From positions 3,720,001 to 3,784,000 of the forward strand of contig NZ_MVDG02000001.1 of the NCBI RefSeq assembly GCF_002008315.2: a DNA stretch of 64,000 nt. The letters run 5' to 3'. The DNA comes from Arthrobacter sp. KBS0703 (lineage in GTDB: Bacteria; Actinomycetota; Actinomycetes; Actinomycetales; Micrococcaceae). A program made the position numbers and the translations under genes. Shown here one piece after another: positions 45,378 to 54,449 of this stretch. The notes beneath the pieces were generated by a model. The model worked only from the letters and a program-made list of their open reading frames with translations, did not search any database and was not told the origin of the DNA. How positions within the stretch are numbered: the first letter of the stretch is position 1; each line of letters opens with the position of its first letter.

Positions 45378-46091
45378 ATGGTGACCACAAGCCGCGCTGA
45401 GCGCGTCAGCGCGGCCTTCGTAAGGATCACAGACACGCTAGTTGGTGACTACGACGTTCTGGACTTGCTCCATGCCCTCGTCGAGTCCTCCGTCGACCTG
45501 CTCGACGCCGCGGCTGCTGGCCTGCTGCTGGCTGATCCGCATGGCCAACTGCAGGTGGTGGCCTCCACCAGTGAACGCAGCCAGCTGGTGGAGATCCTCC
45601 AGCTGCAGGCCGGCAGCGGGCCATGTGTGGAAAGCTACCAGACGGGAACACCCGTGGCCCTGGAGGACATCCGGTCCCTGAACGGGCGCTGGCCCGAATT
45701 CCAAGCAGCCGCCCTCTCCCAGGGCTTCCGTTCCGTTCACGCCGTACCCATGCGCGTTCACGGCAAGACCATCGGAGCGATGGGCCTGTTCGGTGAGCAC
45801 CCCGGAGCCCTGAGCCAGGAGGACGCCGCCATCGGCCAGGCGCTGGCGGACGTCGCGACCATCAGCATCCTGCAGGAGCGCACCCTCCGGGAATCAGCCC
45901 TCGTCAACGAACAGTTGCAGCGCGCCTTGAACAGCCGGGTCCTGATCGAGCAGGCCAAGGGCGTCATCGCCTACACCGCCGGGGTGGACATGGAAGAGGC
46001 GTTCAGGAGGCTGCGCACCTTTGCCCGCGCCAACAACCAGACCCTGCACGACACCGCGTCGCAAGTCATCGGGCGGACGCTGAATCTCTAG
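45378..46091 (+). CDS. GAF-ANTAR domain regulator (second of tandem pair)
   Basis: A 237-residue protein with an N-terminal helix, a GAF domain (LLDAAAAGLLLADPHGQLQVVAST, GPCVESYQTGTPVALEDI, FRSVHAVPMRVHGKTIGAMGLF) and a C-terminal ANTAR domain (NSRVLIEQAKGVIAYTAGVDMEEAFRRLRTFARANNQTLHDTA). The EQAKG motif is the most typical ANTAR mark. It sits 9 bases behind a related but clearly different GAF-ANTAR gene, so the two may form a heteromer or sense different cues. No target hairpin pair is obvious close by. Confidence 0.88.
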   Translation: MVTTSRAERVSAAFVRITDTLVGDYDVLDLLHALVESSVDLLDAAAAGLLLADPHGQLQVVASTSERSQLVEILQLQAGSGPCVESYQTGTPVALEDIRSLNGRWPEFQAAALSQGFRSVHAVPMRVHGKTIGAMGLFGEHPGALSQEDAAIGQALADVATISILQERTLRESALVNEQLQRALNSRVLIEQAKGVIAYTAGVDMEEAFRRLRTFARANNQTLHDTASQVIGRTLNL

Positions 46092-46494
46092 CTGACGAGT
46101 TTCGCCAAGACCTTTTCAACTCGCTGAGCTTCCCTTAAACTTTGATTGTTGCCCCAGACCCTGGCAGCGCTCTTTTGTAGCGCCATACCAGGAGGAGCCA
46201 ATAAAATCCACGGCAACCAGAAGCTCAATGCGGTGCGGCATTGTCGTTTTCGAGCAGGACTGCGGGCCAACCGGCCTCCGCGATGCCACCTCCAGGAGCA
46301 TAACCACGAAATATGCGCCTCCGTGCCAATCGCCTGCACCATCTGCAACCCACGGTGGATCCCCCACCGATCACCAGCCCAGGGCCATGAACCACTCCAA
46401 GGGCTGCCCAGAATTTGCGACCAAGCGTGATGACACAGGAGATGCGCGATCCACAGCGACAGGCCAGCGCAGTGGAGCGGGATGGAGGCCGGCG
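46092..46494. other. intergenic region without a recognisable gene
   Basis: About 400 bases of lower GC content than average. Open frames cross it in both directions but none has codon use, a ribosome binding site or a product I can support. A short AT-richer stretch at 46130-46215 may hold a promoter or terminator of the GAF-ANTAR pair. Confidence 0.4.
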
Positions 46495-46740
46495 ATGACT
46501 AGCGAAGAAGCTATCCGGGCGGTTGAAGAAGCTGCCGCGACGTACACATTCCCAGATTTTGAACACGAGCATTCTGCTCCCGAGCTGCAGGCTGCCGTGG
46601 CGAGGGCGGTCACCCGCGGCATGCCCATCAGAGACGTGGCCGCCGCGGCCCACATGACGGCGCTGGAGGTTCTCGACGCCGCCGACGCCCTCACGTATCA
46701 CCGGGCGGCAGCTGCGGACATGCAGCGGTCCATGCGATAG
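46495..46740 (+). CDS. small hypothetical protein, possible helix-turn-helix
   Basis: An 81-residue protein, MTSEEAIRAVEEAAATYTF and onward. The middle RAVTRGMPIRDVAAAAHMTALEVLDAAD reads like a helix-turn-helix, where a conserved R-D-V-A-x-A-A-x-M pattern precedes a second helix. GGAGG lies nine bases before the ATG at 46495. A longer reading frame extends upstream to 46228 but that part has no coding character. The function is unknown; a small DNA-binding regulator is a guess. Confidence 0.6.
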   Translation: MTSEEAIRAVEEAAATYTFPDFEHEHSAPELQAAVARAVTRGMPIRDVAAAAHMTALEVLDAADALTYHRAAAADMQRSMR

Positions 46741-46955
46741 CCAGGGCCGCTCCCGGCCGCTCCGCGAGCGGCGGCCCGGCCGGCACGTGATGTGCTGTGC
46801 CGTCCGGACATACTGCTCCGTCCGGACATAAAATGGGGGTGGCTAAGGAGCAGTCGGAGATGGACGGCAAGATTCATCATTCGGGGCTGGTTTTCCCGCG
46901 TGGAACGCCGGCAAGCGGCCCGTGCCCGCATCCGCCGAGCGCGGCCGGGAGAGAC

Positions 46956-48545
46956 GTGAAGGCGGCATCGGCTCGGCGCCTCCTGACGGCACTCATTGTT
47001 TGCCTGGCCGTCCTCCTCGGCTTCGTCCCCGCGGCACCCCGCGCGCAGGCCATTACGCTGAACGGCCACGATATCTCCTGGCCCCAATGCCCGACGGCGG
47101 TGGGCGGCTTTGGCCTACCCCTTCCGCCCGCCTCGTCACGATTCGTGGTTATCGGCCTGACCAAAGGGCTGCCCTTCACCGAAAACCCGTGCCTGGCCAG
47201 CCAGGTGGCCTGGGCAAGGATGAACGGGAAGCCGGCGCAGGCCTACACCATGGCGGCCTTCCCCACGCCGGCGCAGATTGTCGCCCACGGGGCCCAAGGG
47301 CCGTGGGCTTCCGCCACCCGGGCCGGACAGTTCTCCAACGTCGGCTACGCGGAGGCACGCTTCGCGGTGGCCAGCCTCACCCGGGCCGGATTTGCGCCGC
47401 GGATGGTGTGGATCGACGTGGAGCCCCGGCCCGCCCAGCCATGGCCCACCGCCACGGCCCTGCAGCAGCGCGAGAACCGCTACATCATCGAGGGCAACAT
47501 GCGGGGCCTGCGCGACGCCGGATTCTCGTACGGCGTTTACTCGTTCGCCTCCGGCTGGGCTAGCATCACCGGCTCCTGGCGTCTCTCCGGCGTCGCGGTC
47601 TGGGCCACTGCAGGCCGCCTCGATTTCCCCTCTGAGGCTCTGGATCTCTGCCGGAAAGCCAGCTTCTCCGGCGGCCGGGTCTACCTTTCGCAGTGGTACG
47701 ACGATGCGCGGGATTACGATCTGACCTGCGACCCGTACGCTTTCACTCCGCTGCCCGTTCCGGCCTCCACCCTGTCCAGGGCGACGGCAGACTTCAACGG
47801 GGACTGGAAGAACGACGTCCTCGCCCGGGTGACCGCCACAGGCGATCTGCGGATGTATCCCGGGACGGGGCTGGGCGGCAGGCTTCCCGGCATCCGCATC
47901 GGCAATGGCTGGAACGTGTTCAACTCACTTGAAACACCAGGCGACTTCAACGGCGACGGCCCGCTGGACGTCCTTGCCCGGGAAACTTCCACCGGAAGGC
48001 TGTGGCTCTACCGCGGCAACGGGACCGGCGGATTCCTGCCCCGCATCCAAGTGGGCAACGGCTGGAACATCTTCAGCGCCATTCTGGGCCCGGGCGACTT
48101 CAACGGCGACCAGCGCGTGGACGTCCTTGCGCGGGAGAGCATCACCGGAAGGCTGTGGCTATACCCGGGTAACGGCTCCGGCGGATTCCTGCCACGTGTC
48201 CAGGCGGGCAACGGCTGGACCATCTTTAACGCCCTCGTGGGTCCCGGCGACATGAATAACGACGGAGCCGCAGACGTGCTGGCCCGGGAGGCGGCCACCG
48301 GGGATCTCTGGCTGTACCGCGGCAACGGCACCGGCGGATTCCTGCCCCGCGTCCGGGTTGGCAACGGCTGGAACACCATGACCGCCGTCGTGAGCCCAGG
48401 CGACTTTAATGGCGACCGCAACCCCGACCTTCTGGCGCGCGACGGCGCCGGCGTTCTGTGGCTCTACCCCGGCAGTGGCTCCGGCACATTTCTTCCAAGG
48501 GCGCAGGTGGGCCCCGGTTGGAACGGCCTGGCACCGATTTTCTAG
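46956..48545 (+). CDS. secreted protein with GH25-like N-terminal domain and five FG-GAP/VCBS repeats
   Basis: A protein of about 529 residues. I choose the GTG at 46956 because GGGAG precedes it and the next residues (KAASARRLLTALIVCLAVLLGFVPAAPRAQA) form a complete signal peptide; an ATG at 46860 would add 32 residues. The mature part begins ITLNGHDISWPQCP, a TIM-barrel-like, GH25/DUF1906-type domain ending near YDLTCDPYAF. From 47790 on come five repeats of about 51 residues, each with a calcium-type D-x-N-x-D loop such as DFNGDGPLDVLAR, and then LWLYRGNGTGGFLPR, as in FG-GAP/VCBS propellers. It is probably exported and binds or cleaves cell-wall glycans; this is inference. Confidence 0.78.
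   Translation: MKAASARRLLTALIVCLAVLLGFVPAAPRAQAITLNGHDISWPQCPTAVGGFGLPLPPASSRFVVIGLTKGLPFTENPCLASQVAWARMNGKPAQAYTMAAFPTPAQIVAHGAQGPWASATRAGQFSNVGYAEARFAVASLTRAGFAPRMVWIDVEPRPAQPWPTATALQQRENRYIIEGNMRGLRDAGFSYGVYSFASGWASITGSWRLSGVAVWATAGRLDFPSEALDLCRKASFSGGRVYLSQWYDDARDYDLTCDPYAFTPLPVPASTLSRATADFNGDWKNDVLARVTATGDLRMYPGTGLGGRLPGIRIGNGWNVFNSLETPGDFNGDGPLDVLARETSTGRLWLYRGNGTGGFLPRIQVGNGWNIFSAILGPGDFNGDQRVDVLARESITGRLWLYPGNGSGGFLPRVQAGNGWTIFNALVGPGDMNNDGAADVLAREAATGDLWLYRGNGTGGFLPRVRVGNGWNTMTAVVSPGDFNGDRNPDLLARDGAGVLWLYPGSGSGTFLPRAQVGPGWNGLAPIF
47790..48543 (+). repeat. five tandem coding repeats (about 153 bp each)
   Basis: The C-terminal part of the secreted protein is built of five head-to-tail units starting near 47790, 47943, 48096, 48249 and 48402. 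Each begins D-(F/M)-N-(G/N)-D and ends with a G-N-G-W-N type motif. Nucleotide similarity is high between units 2, 3 and 4, which makes this stretch prone to recombination and to assembly collapse. Confidence 0.8.
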
Positions 48546-48638
48546 TCCGGCCGTCGTCGGCCTGCCGGGCGCGCAGGCACGGCCGCAGCTCTTCAGCGAT
48601 CGCCATGCTGACAGCAAACCAGTAATCGAGGGGTCGCT

Positions 48639-48661
48639 ATACCCATCTCAATGAGGGGTAT
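48639..48661. promoter_or_regulatory. inverted repeat ATACCC-N11-GGGTAT upstream of multicopper oxidase
   Basis: ATACCC (48639-48644) and GGGTAT (48656-48661) flank an 11-base spacer that itself contains CTCA-A-TGAG, so nearly the whole 23 bases are symmetrical. The gap from 48546 to 48849 contains no gene. The arms recall operators of the copper repressor CsoR, which fits a copper enzyme 190 bases downstream, but the spacing is atypical and a simple hairpin is equally possible. Confidence 0.4.
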
Positions 48662-48849
48662 GCGCCGGCAACACAACAACGTTTTTCCAAGCCCTCCCGC
48701 ACACAGTGGTTGCGCGGGGCAACGACAAGCGCAGCCGGTTCCCGCAGGCAATAGCTTCCCGGTGCAGAAACCGCCGGGCAGGACCTTCATTGATCGAACC
48801 CGGGGCCAGCAGGCCATCTTTTTCTGCCCCGTGAAGGAGGCGCATACCC

Positions 48850-51057
48850 ATGTCAGAAGAATCCGCAGGAACAACCAATGTGTCCCGCCGTACGCTCTTG
48901 CGGCTGGGTGCCGCCGGCGGGGCCGGAGCCGCACTCGTTGCGGCACAAGGCTGGGCCGGTCCGCTGCTCGCGCAGAAGGGCCTGCTCTCCCCGGACGGCG
49001 CCTTCGCCGCCTCGTCCACCGCACTCGGTGATCTGTTGTTCTACATCGAGGCATTTCCCACGAGCCCGCTGATCCTGACCCCGTTCAAGGACCAGCTGCC
49101 CATACCCAAGGCCCTGGCCCCGACGCCCGCGGTGGGCGACAGCTTTGTCAAGGGCTACACCGAGTGGAACGAGCCGCCGGGACCCGGCCAGGGCCAGCAG
49201 AACTCCATGAGGAATGAACGGCACCAGATCTGGCCGAGCCAGATCGGTTCGCCCGACCCCCTCGTGTACAAGATCGACATCCTGTTGCGGCAACATGCCT
49301 TCACCACGTCCCAGGTGCTGCCGATTGATGCCAACGGGCGGCCGACGATCTCCTTCGATGAGAAGCGCAAGTCATACCCCGCCGGCACCAAGCGGACCCT
49401 TCCGCTCAGCACGATCTACGGCTTCAACGGGACGTTCCCGGGACCGATGATCAACGCCGAGTACGGCAGGCCGGCCCTGGTCCGGTTCGAGAACCACCTG
49501 GACGAGAACCCGCTGAACCTGGACCGCCAGGACTTCGGCTCGCCGGACTGGTCCTTCCTGACCCACCTGCACAACGGTCATACCGCGCCCGAAAGCGACG
49601 GCAACCCGCACTACTCGATGACCGCCGGACCCAAGTATGAGGGATACCTGCCGAAGACGTTCTGCGACAACCTGTACCTGAACTGGCCGGCCGGCAACGA
49701 CGACCGCGAGAAGCAGAGCTTCTTCTGGTTCCACGATCACCGGATGGATCACACGGGTTCCAACGTCTATAAGGGCATGGTGGGGCTCTACCCCATCTAC
49801 GACCCCAAGAACGGCATGGACATGGGCGACGAGCGGCAGGGTCTGCGGCTGCCGGGCGTGCGCAAGGACAACCCGGACGGGTCCTTCGACGTCGACTACG
49901 ACATCCCGCTGGCCTTCTATGACTGCCGGCTCGACGATGGCGTCACCATGCACAAGGACATCCACGATGTGCACGGCGACTTCCCGGACGCCAAGAACCC
50001 GGCGAAGCACCCGGAATGGTGGGGCAAGACCTTCTACAAGCACTTCCCCAGCCACGGGTTCGTGGGCGACATCTTCACCGTGAACGGCACCGCCTATCCG
50101 GTGATGGAAGTGAAGCGGCGCAAGTACCGTTTCCGGTTCCTGGACGCCTCGATTGCCAGAATCTACGAGTTCAAGCTGATGAGCTCCACCCAGGGCCCCA
50201 AGACCTCCGCTTCGCTCGGCTACAAGGGCGACGAGCTTGAAGGACAGTACCGGATCCCGGATGCCCAGCAGTGCATGCAGTTCACCCAGATCGCCTCTGA
50301 CGGCGGGCTCCTGCCCTTTCCGATCAAGCGGGATTCGTTCGAGCTGTGGCCTGCCAAGCGCCGCGAGGTTGTGGTCGACTTCAGCCGGTACCAGGACGGC
50401 ACGCCCACTACCAAGGGCGACGTCATCTACCTCACCAACGTCATGAAGATGCCCAATGGGCGGATGTGGGCCAACTCGTCCCGGTTTGCGCCGGACCCTG
50501 CCTACAAGGTGCCGATGATCAAGATCGTCATCGGTGACGACGCGCCGGACGACAGCGAGATCCCCGTGAAGATGCGCGACCTTCCGCCGCTACCGTCCAA
50601 CTGGCAGAGCATGCTGGACAACCGCCTTATCTTCGAGGTGGAGCGGGGCAGCGCCGGCGGTGAGACCGAATGGCTCATCAATGGCAAGCCGTTCACACCA
50701 AACACCGTGGCGGCAAGCCTCAAGAACCGGGCCGGCCGCACGCCCCTGGCGCAGCAAAAGAAGAACAGCTTCAACCTTTGGGAGATCCGCAACGGCGGCG
50801 GCGGCTGGGTGCACCCCTTCCACCTGCACATGGAGGAGCACCGGGTGGTCATGCGGGGCGGCAAGGACGTCACCCGCGGCGGCGACAAGTCCCATCCGGA
50901 CGACGTCTCACGTGAGGACCTGGTGGCATTGGATCCCGGCGAGTCCACGATCGTCTACCGCGGGTTCCGGGACTTCGTGGGACCGTACGTGGCGCACTGC
51001 CACAACCTCGCCCATGAAGACCATGCCATGATGTTCGGCTGGGAGATCACGCCGTGA
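48850..51057 (+). CDS. Tat-exported multicopper oxidase (CotA / phenoxazinone-synthase type)
   Basis: A 735-residue oxidase. The N-terminus has a twin-arginine signal, VSRRTLLRLGAAGGAGAALVAA. The four copper motifs are HLHNGHT (near residue 240), FWFHDHRMDHTG (near 297), HPFHLHMEEH (near 656) and HCHNLAHEDHAMM (near 715), which together supply the type 1, 2 and 3 copper ligands with an axial Met. The extra-long N-terminal region and inserts match CotA/phenoxazinone synthase/bilirubin oxidase relatives. It oxidises phenolics, bilirubin-like compounds or metals with O2 outside the membrane. GAAGGAGG precedes the ATG. Its stop overlaps the GTG of a membrane-protein gene. Confidence 0.93.
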   Translation: MSEESAGTTNVSRRTLLRLGAAGGAGAALVAAQGWAGPLLAQKGLLSPDGAFAASSTALGDLLFYIEAFPTSPLILTPFKDQLPIPKALAPTPAVGDSFVKGYTEWNEPPGPGQGQQNSMRNERHQIWPSQIGSPDPLVYKIDILLRQHAFTTSQVLPIDANGRPTISFDEKRKSYPAGTKRTLPLSTIYGFNGTFPGPMINAEYGRPALVRFENHLDENPLNLDRQDFGSPDWSFLTHLHNGHTAPESDGNPHYSMTAGPKYEGYLPKTFCDNLYLNWPAGNDDREKQSFFWFHDHRMDHTGSNVYKGMVGLYPIYDPKNGMDMGDERQGLRLPGVRKDNPDGSFDVDYDIPLAFYDCRLDDGVTMHKDIHDVHGDFPDAKNPAKHPEWWGKTFYKHFPSHGFVGDIFTVNGTAYPVMEVKRRKYRFRFLDASIARIYEFKLMSSTQGPKTSASLGYKGDELEGQYRIPDAQQCMQFTQIASDGGLLPFPIKRDSFELWPAKRREVVVDFSRYQDGTPTTKGDVIYLTNVMKMPNGRMWANSSRFAPDPAYKVPMIKIVIGDDAPDDSEIPVKMRDLPPLPSNWQSMLDNRLIFEVERGSAGGETEWLINGKPFTPNTVAASLKNRAGRTPLAQQKKNSFNLWEIRNGGGGWVHPFHLHMEEHRVVMRGGKDVTRGGDKSHPDDVSREDLVALDPGESTIVYRGFRDFVGPYVAHCHNLAHEDHAMMFGWEITP

Positions 51058-52225
51058 CCACCCAGCAGGCGAATGCCACCACCGGAACGGGCGCCCCCAC
51101 GCGGGGGCGCCCGGCCGTCCCGTGGCCAACCGTGGGGCTCCTCGCGGCGGCATTGTCCTTCGCCGACGGCTTCTGGATCATGTCGATGCGGGGTGCCGTC
51201 GGTGCCATCGAGCGCACGCAGGAGCCCTTCCTGGGCTGGCTGCGCGAATCAGCCGCCGCCGTGCCGGTATTCATGGTGGCGGTGCTCGCAGCCCTAGCAC
51301 TGGCAGTGCGCTGGTTCGGCCCCGAGCCGTCCAGGCCGCGGACCGTGATAGCCACCGGGCTGCTGGTCGCGGCGGCAGGCACGGTGGCCGGGGTCGTGGA
51401 GAGTGCGGCCAGTTCGGCGTGGGACTACGTCCTGCAGCTGCGGCTCATGGAAGTCATGCACCACAATTCGACGGCCGACGCCACGGCAGAGCTCGGGCCG
51501 GCGACTCTCGGGCTGCAGTTTGCGGCCCTCGGCTACGGCAGCGCGATCATCCTCGCCACCAACGTGGTGGTGGTCGGCTGGCTGGTGGCTATCCGCGGGG
51601 GGCGCCTGAAAGCAGGAGCCGCACCCCTGTCTCTTATACACATCTAGATGTGTATAAGAGACAGCCGGCCGGCGCTTGACCACCGCAGGCTGGTTCTGGC
51701 GGCCGCGCTCTTTGGCGCGGCAGCCATCCACGCCGCCGTCATCCCGGAGCACCTGGACCATTGGACCGAGGCCGCAGCCTTCTTCCTGGTCCTAGCCCTG
51801 GCGGAGCTCGTCGTGGGCATCACCCTGCTGCGCGCCGGCCGGCGCACCAATGCCCTGTCTCTTATACACATCTAGATGTGTATAAGAGACAGGTCTCGGT
51901 CCTACCGCTGTGCGTCTGGGCGTGGTCCCGCACCACGGGGCTGCCGTTCGGTCCCGGAGCCGGCATTCCCGAACCGGTGGGCGTGGCCGACGTTGCCTCC
52001 TGCGTCCTTGAACTGGGCGCCGTGATGCTGGCCGCCGTCCTGCTGCGCCGCAGTGCCCGTTCCCGGGCCGGCAACGGTTCGGAACCTCCGCCAGCCTCTT
52101 CCCATATCCGCTCGCTCACGGTGGTGGCAGCGATCGCCGTGGGCGTCATCGGCCTCACCGGAACGGTGCCGGGCTGGTTCGGCGATGCGGGCGCCGGGGA
52201 CATCACGCACAGCACCACCCATTAG
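51054..52225 (+). CDS. polytopic membrane protein coupled to multicopper oxidase, broken by two adapters
   Basis: Three reading segments (51054-51626, 51665-51854 and 51893-52225) form one membrane protein of roughly 370 residues. The first has four hydrophobic helices starting PTVGLLAAALSFADGFWIM, the second ALFGAAAIHAAVIPEHLDHW then a helix, and the third two helices and the stop. The motif IHAAVIPEHLDHW with H and E residues may bind a metal or haem. GTGA overlap with the oxidase shows coupling, so it may support the oxidase, for example in electron transfer or copper handling. The two artefacts remove codons and shift the frame after the second. I do not recognise the family. Confidence 0.72.
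51627..51664. other. Nextera mate-pair junction adapter (assembly artefact, copy 2)
   Basis: Exact 38-bp copy of the head-to-head 19-bp Tn5 mosaic end. It interrupts the membrane protein after its fourth helix; reading through it meets a TAG stop inside the adapter. Confidence 0.97.
51855..51892. other. Nextera mate-pair junction adapter (assembly artefact, copy 3)
   Basis: Exact 38-bp copy, only 190 bases after copy 2 in the same gene. The downstream coding frame differs from the upstream one, so bases were lost as well as adapter gained. Confidence 0.97.
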
Positions 52226-52420
52226 GAACGCGTTTGCTGAAGCCCGGCGACGGCGGACCCCGGTCTGGGGGCCGCCGTCGCCGGTATGACAGCCGTCCGG
52301 CGGTGACATGCATTTAACGTGAGCGAAACCTACGGCAGTTCTCCGCGCTCTATGTTGTGTGGACAACGGCATTCGTCGGTCTCAGCAAGATGCCTCACCC
52401 CGATTACGAGTGGAGTTCCC

Positions 52421-53710
52421 GTGAACGCTGGAGATGTTGCCTGGATCCTCGCAAGTTCCGCCCTGGTCTGCATGATGATTCCCGCCCTGGCCCTCTTTTA
52501 CGGTGGCATGGTGGGATCGCGCCGGATCCTAAACATGATGATGATGTGCTTTGGCGGGGCCAGCCTGGTGGCAGTGCTGTGGGCCCTGTTCGGTTACTCG
52601 TTGGCCTTTGGCAATTCCGTGAACGGCCTGGGCCTGATCGGGGACATCACCCAGTACGCCGGCATGGAGCCCGTGCTGGCGGATAATCCCGATCAGGCCT
52701 TGCCCACAGCCCTTTTCGCTGCCTTCCAGCTGTTCTTTGCCTGCGTCACCACCGCCCTGGTGGCCGGAGCGGCCGCAGGCCGGATGAAGTTCGGCGCCTG
52801 GATGGTGTTCGCCGGCGTGTGGGCCACGCTGGTGTACTTTCCGATTGCCCACTGGGTGTTCGCGTTCAATTCTGCCGACGGCTCAGTAACCGGAGGCTGG
52901 ATCGCGAACGGAATCAAAGCCATCGACTTCGCCGGCGGAACAGCGGTGCACATGAATGCCGGCGCCGCGGCACTGGCCCTCGCCCTGGTTCTGGGCCGGA
53001 GTTCCGGATGGCCCAAGATGGAGCACACCAAGCCGCACAGCCGGCCCCTGGTGCTGGTGGGCGCAGGCCTGCTGTGGGTCGGATGGTTCGGATTCAACGC
53101 CGGTTCCGCCCTGACCGCCGGGCACTCCGCGTCGGTCGTTTTCCTGAACACGGCCGTAGCGGCGTCTGCCGGACTCCTGGCCTGGGCGGCGGTGGAGCGG
53201 GTCAGGCACGGAGCAACCACCAGCATGGGCGCGGCCTCCGGACTTGTCTCGGCACTGGTGGCCATCACGCCCGCCTGCGGTGCCGTCAGCCCGCTCGGTG
53301 CGGTGGCCATCGGCGCCATTGCCGGAGCCGTCTGCTCGCTGGCCATCGAATGGAAGTTCCGGCTCGGCTTCGACGATTCCCTGGACGTCGTCGGCGTGCA
53401 CCTCGTGGGCGGCATCATCGGCACGCTCCTGATCGGCATCTTTGCCACCGGCAGCGCGCCGAACGGCGTCAGCGGCCTGCTGTATGGCGGAGGGCCGCAG
53501 CAGCTGGGCATCCAGGCCCTCGCGACGGTGGCGGTGCTGGCGTATTCCTTCGGCCTGACCTGGATCATCGCCAAGGTCATGGACGTCACCATGGGACTTC
53601 GCATCCACGAGGAGGACGAACTGCGTGGCATCGACCTGGCCGCCCACTCCGAGTTTGCCTACCTCACGGACGAGGACCCGGTAAACCTGGGGTCCGCCGT
53701 CCGCGCCTAA
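52421..53710 (+). CDS. amt: ammonium transporter
   Basis: A 429-residue Amt channel with 11 membrane segments. MIPALALFYGGMVGSRRILNMMMM opens the family. GGTAVHMNAGAAALALALVLG and LDVVGVHLVGGIIGTLLIG hold the twin pore histidines, and WVGWFGFNAGSAL lies between. The GTG at 52421 has GGAG seven bases upstream and yields the normal family start (VNAGDVAWILASSALV); an upstream ATG at 52319 would add an atypical leader. There is no glnB/glnK next to it. A strong hairpin terminator follows at 53830. Confidence 0.95.
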   Translation: MNAGDVAWILASSALVCMMIPALALFYGGMVGSRRILNMMMMCFGGASLVAVLWALFGYSLAFGNSVNGLGLIGDITQYAGMEPVLADNPDQALPTALFAAFQLFFACVTTALVAGAAAGRMKFGAWMVFAGVWATLVYFPIAHWVFAFNSADGSVTGGWIANGIKAIDFAGGTAVHMNAGAAALALALVLGRSSGWPKMEHTKPHSRPLVLVGAGLLWVGWFGFNAGSALTAGHSASVVFLNTAVAASAGLLAWAAVERVRHGATTSMGAASGLVSALVAITPACGAVSPLGAVAIGAIAGAVCSLAIEWKFRLGFDDSLDVVGVHLVGGIIGTLLIGIFATGSAPNGVSGLLYGGGPQQLGIQALATVAVLAYSFGLTWIIAKVMDVTMGLRIHEEDELRGIDLAAHSEFAYLTDEDPVNLGSAVRA

Positions 53711-53829
53711 CAGCTCCGCCGCACGGGCTGGACTTGCCGGACCACGGTCCGGTTGAACCGAGAGCCGGATACCGATAGTTTGGTCTCAGCCCCTCCGCAT
53801 TCCCCCATGTGCGGAGTTGCTACTTAGGA

Positions 53830-53861
53830 GAACCCCGCGCAGGGACACTTGCGCGGGGTTC
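53830..53861. terminator. bidirectional hairpin terminator
   Basis: Perfect 12-bp arms GAACCCCGCGCA (53830-53841) and TGCGCGGGGTTC (53850-53861) with an 8-base loop, followed by TTCGCTGTTT. It lies between the convergent amt gene and the minus-strand acetyltransferase and can serve both. Confidence 0.85.
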
Positions 53862-53925
53862 TTCGCTGTTTGCCGCGGCTGCCCGGGCCGGCGGAGCGGA
53901 GAGACGACCCGCAAGGAATCCGCCG

Positions 53926-54447
53926 TCAGCCCGGCAGGTCCTTCGTGAACGCCAGCGGCCCGATTGTCTCGGGGTCCGCCGCCAGGTCAAAGTGCGGCGT
54001 GTACCCCGTGTTCAGGTACAGATGCTTGGCCTCGGGCTGGCGGGGGCCCGTGGTGAGGTAGACGCCCCGGTACCCGCGCGCTGCCGCGAGGTGCTCCAAT
54101 TCGGCCAGGACCCGGCGGGCAAGGCCGCGCCGCCGGTGCGCCGAATGCGTCCAGATGCGCTTGAACTCGGCCGTCTGCGCGTCGTACCGGCGGAACGCTC
54201 CGCCCGCCACGGATTCCCCGTTCTCCTGGATGATCAGCAGCGCCCCGGCCGGCGCCTGGAATTCCGCGGCCGGGTATTTGTTGAGTTCCTCGGCGGCCGA
54301 GCCCCGGCCGAACAGGTCGCCGTAGCGGGAGTCATACTCGACGGCGAGCTCGTCCAGGAGCAGCCGGACCCGCGGGTCGTCCATGGGCAGTTCCAGGACG
54401 GTGAAGGCGGCGGCGTCCGGCCGCGGCGGAGCGGTTTCGAGTTGCAT
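53926..54447 (-). CDS. GNAT family N-acetyltransferase
   Basis: A 173-residue acetyltransferase. The acetyl-CoA pyrophosphate loop is HRRRGLARRVLAELEHLA (R/Q-x-x-G-x-G/A type) near residue 112, followed by RGVYLTTGPRQPEAKHLYLNTGYTPHF, typical of GNAT motifs A and B. The substrate is unknown. The start at 54447 has AAAGGCC upstream and lies 2 bases from the stop of the FAD/NAD(P)-binding gene, so both are in one minus-strand operon divergent from the ABC importer. Confidence 0.88.
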   Translation of the reverse strand: MQLETAPPRPDAAAFTVLELPMDDPRVRLLLDELAVEYDSRYGDLFGRGSAAEELNKYPAAEFQAPAGALLIIQENGESVAGGAFRRYDAQTAEFKRIWTHSAHRRRGLARRVLAELEHLAAARGYRGVYLTTGPRQPEAKHLYLNTGYTPHFDLAADPETIGPLAFTKDLPG

Positions 54448-54449
54448 GT

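Noticed and set aside
46228..46494. Longer N-terminus for the small gene at 46495
   Set aside because: The added part lacks coding character, and the ATG at 46495 has its own good ribosome binding site.
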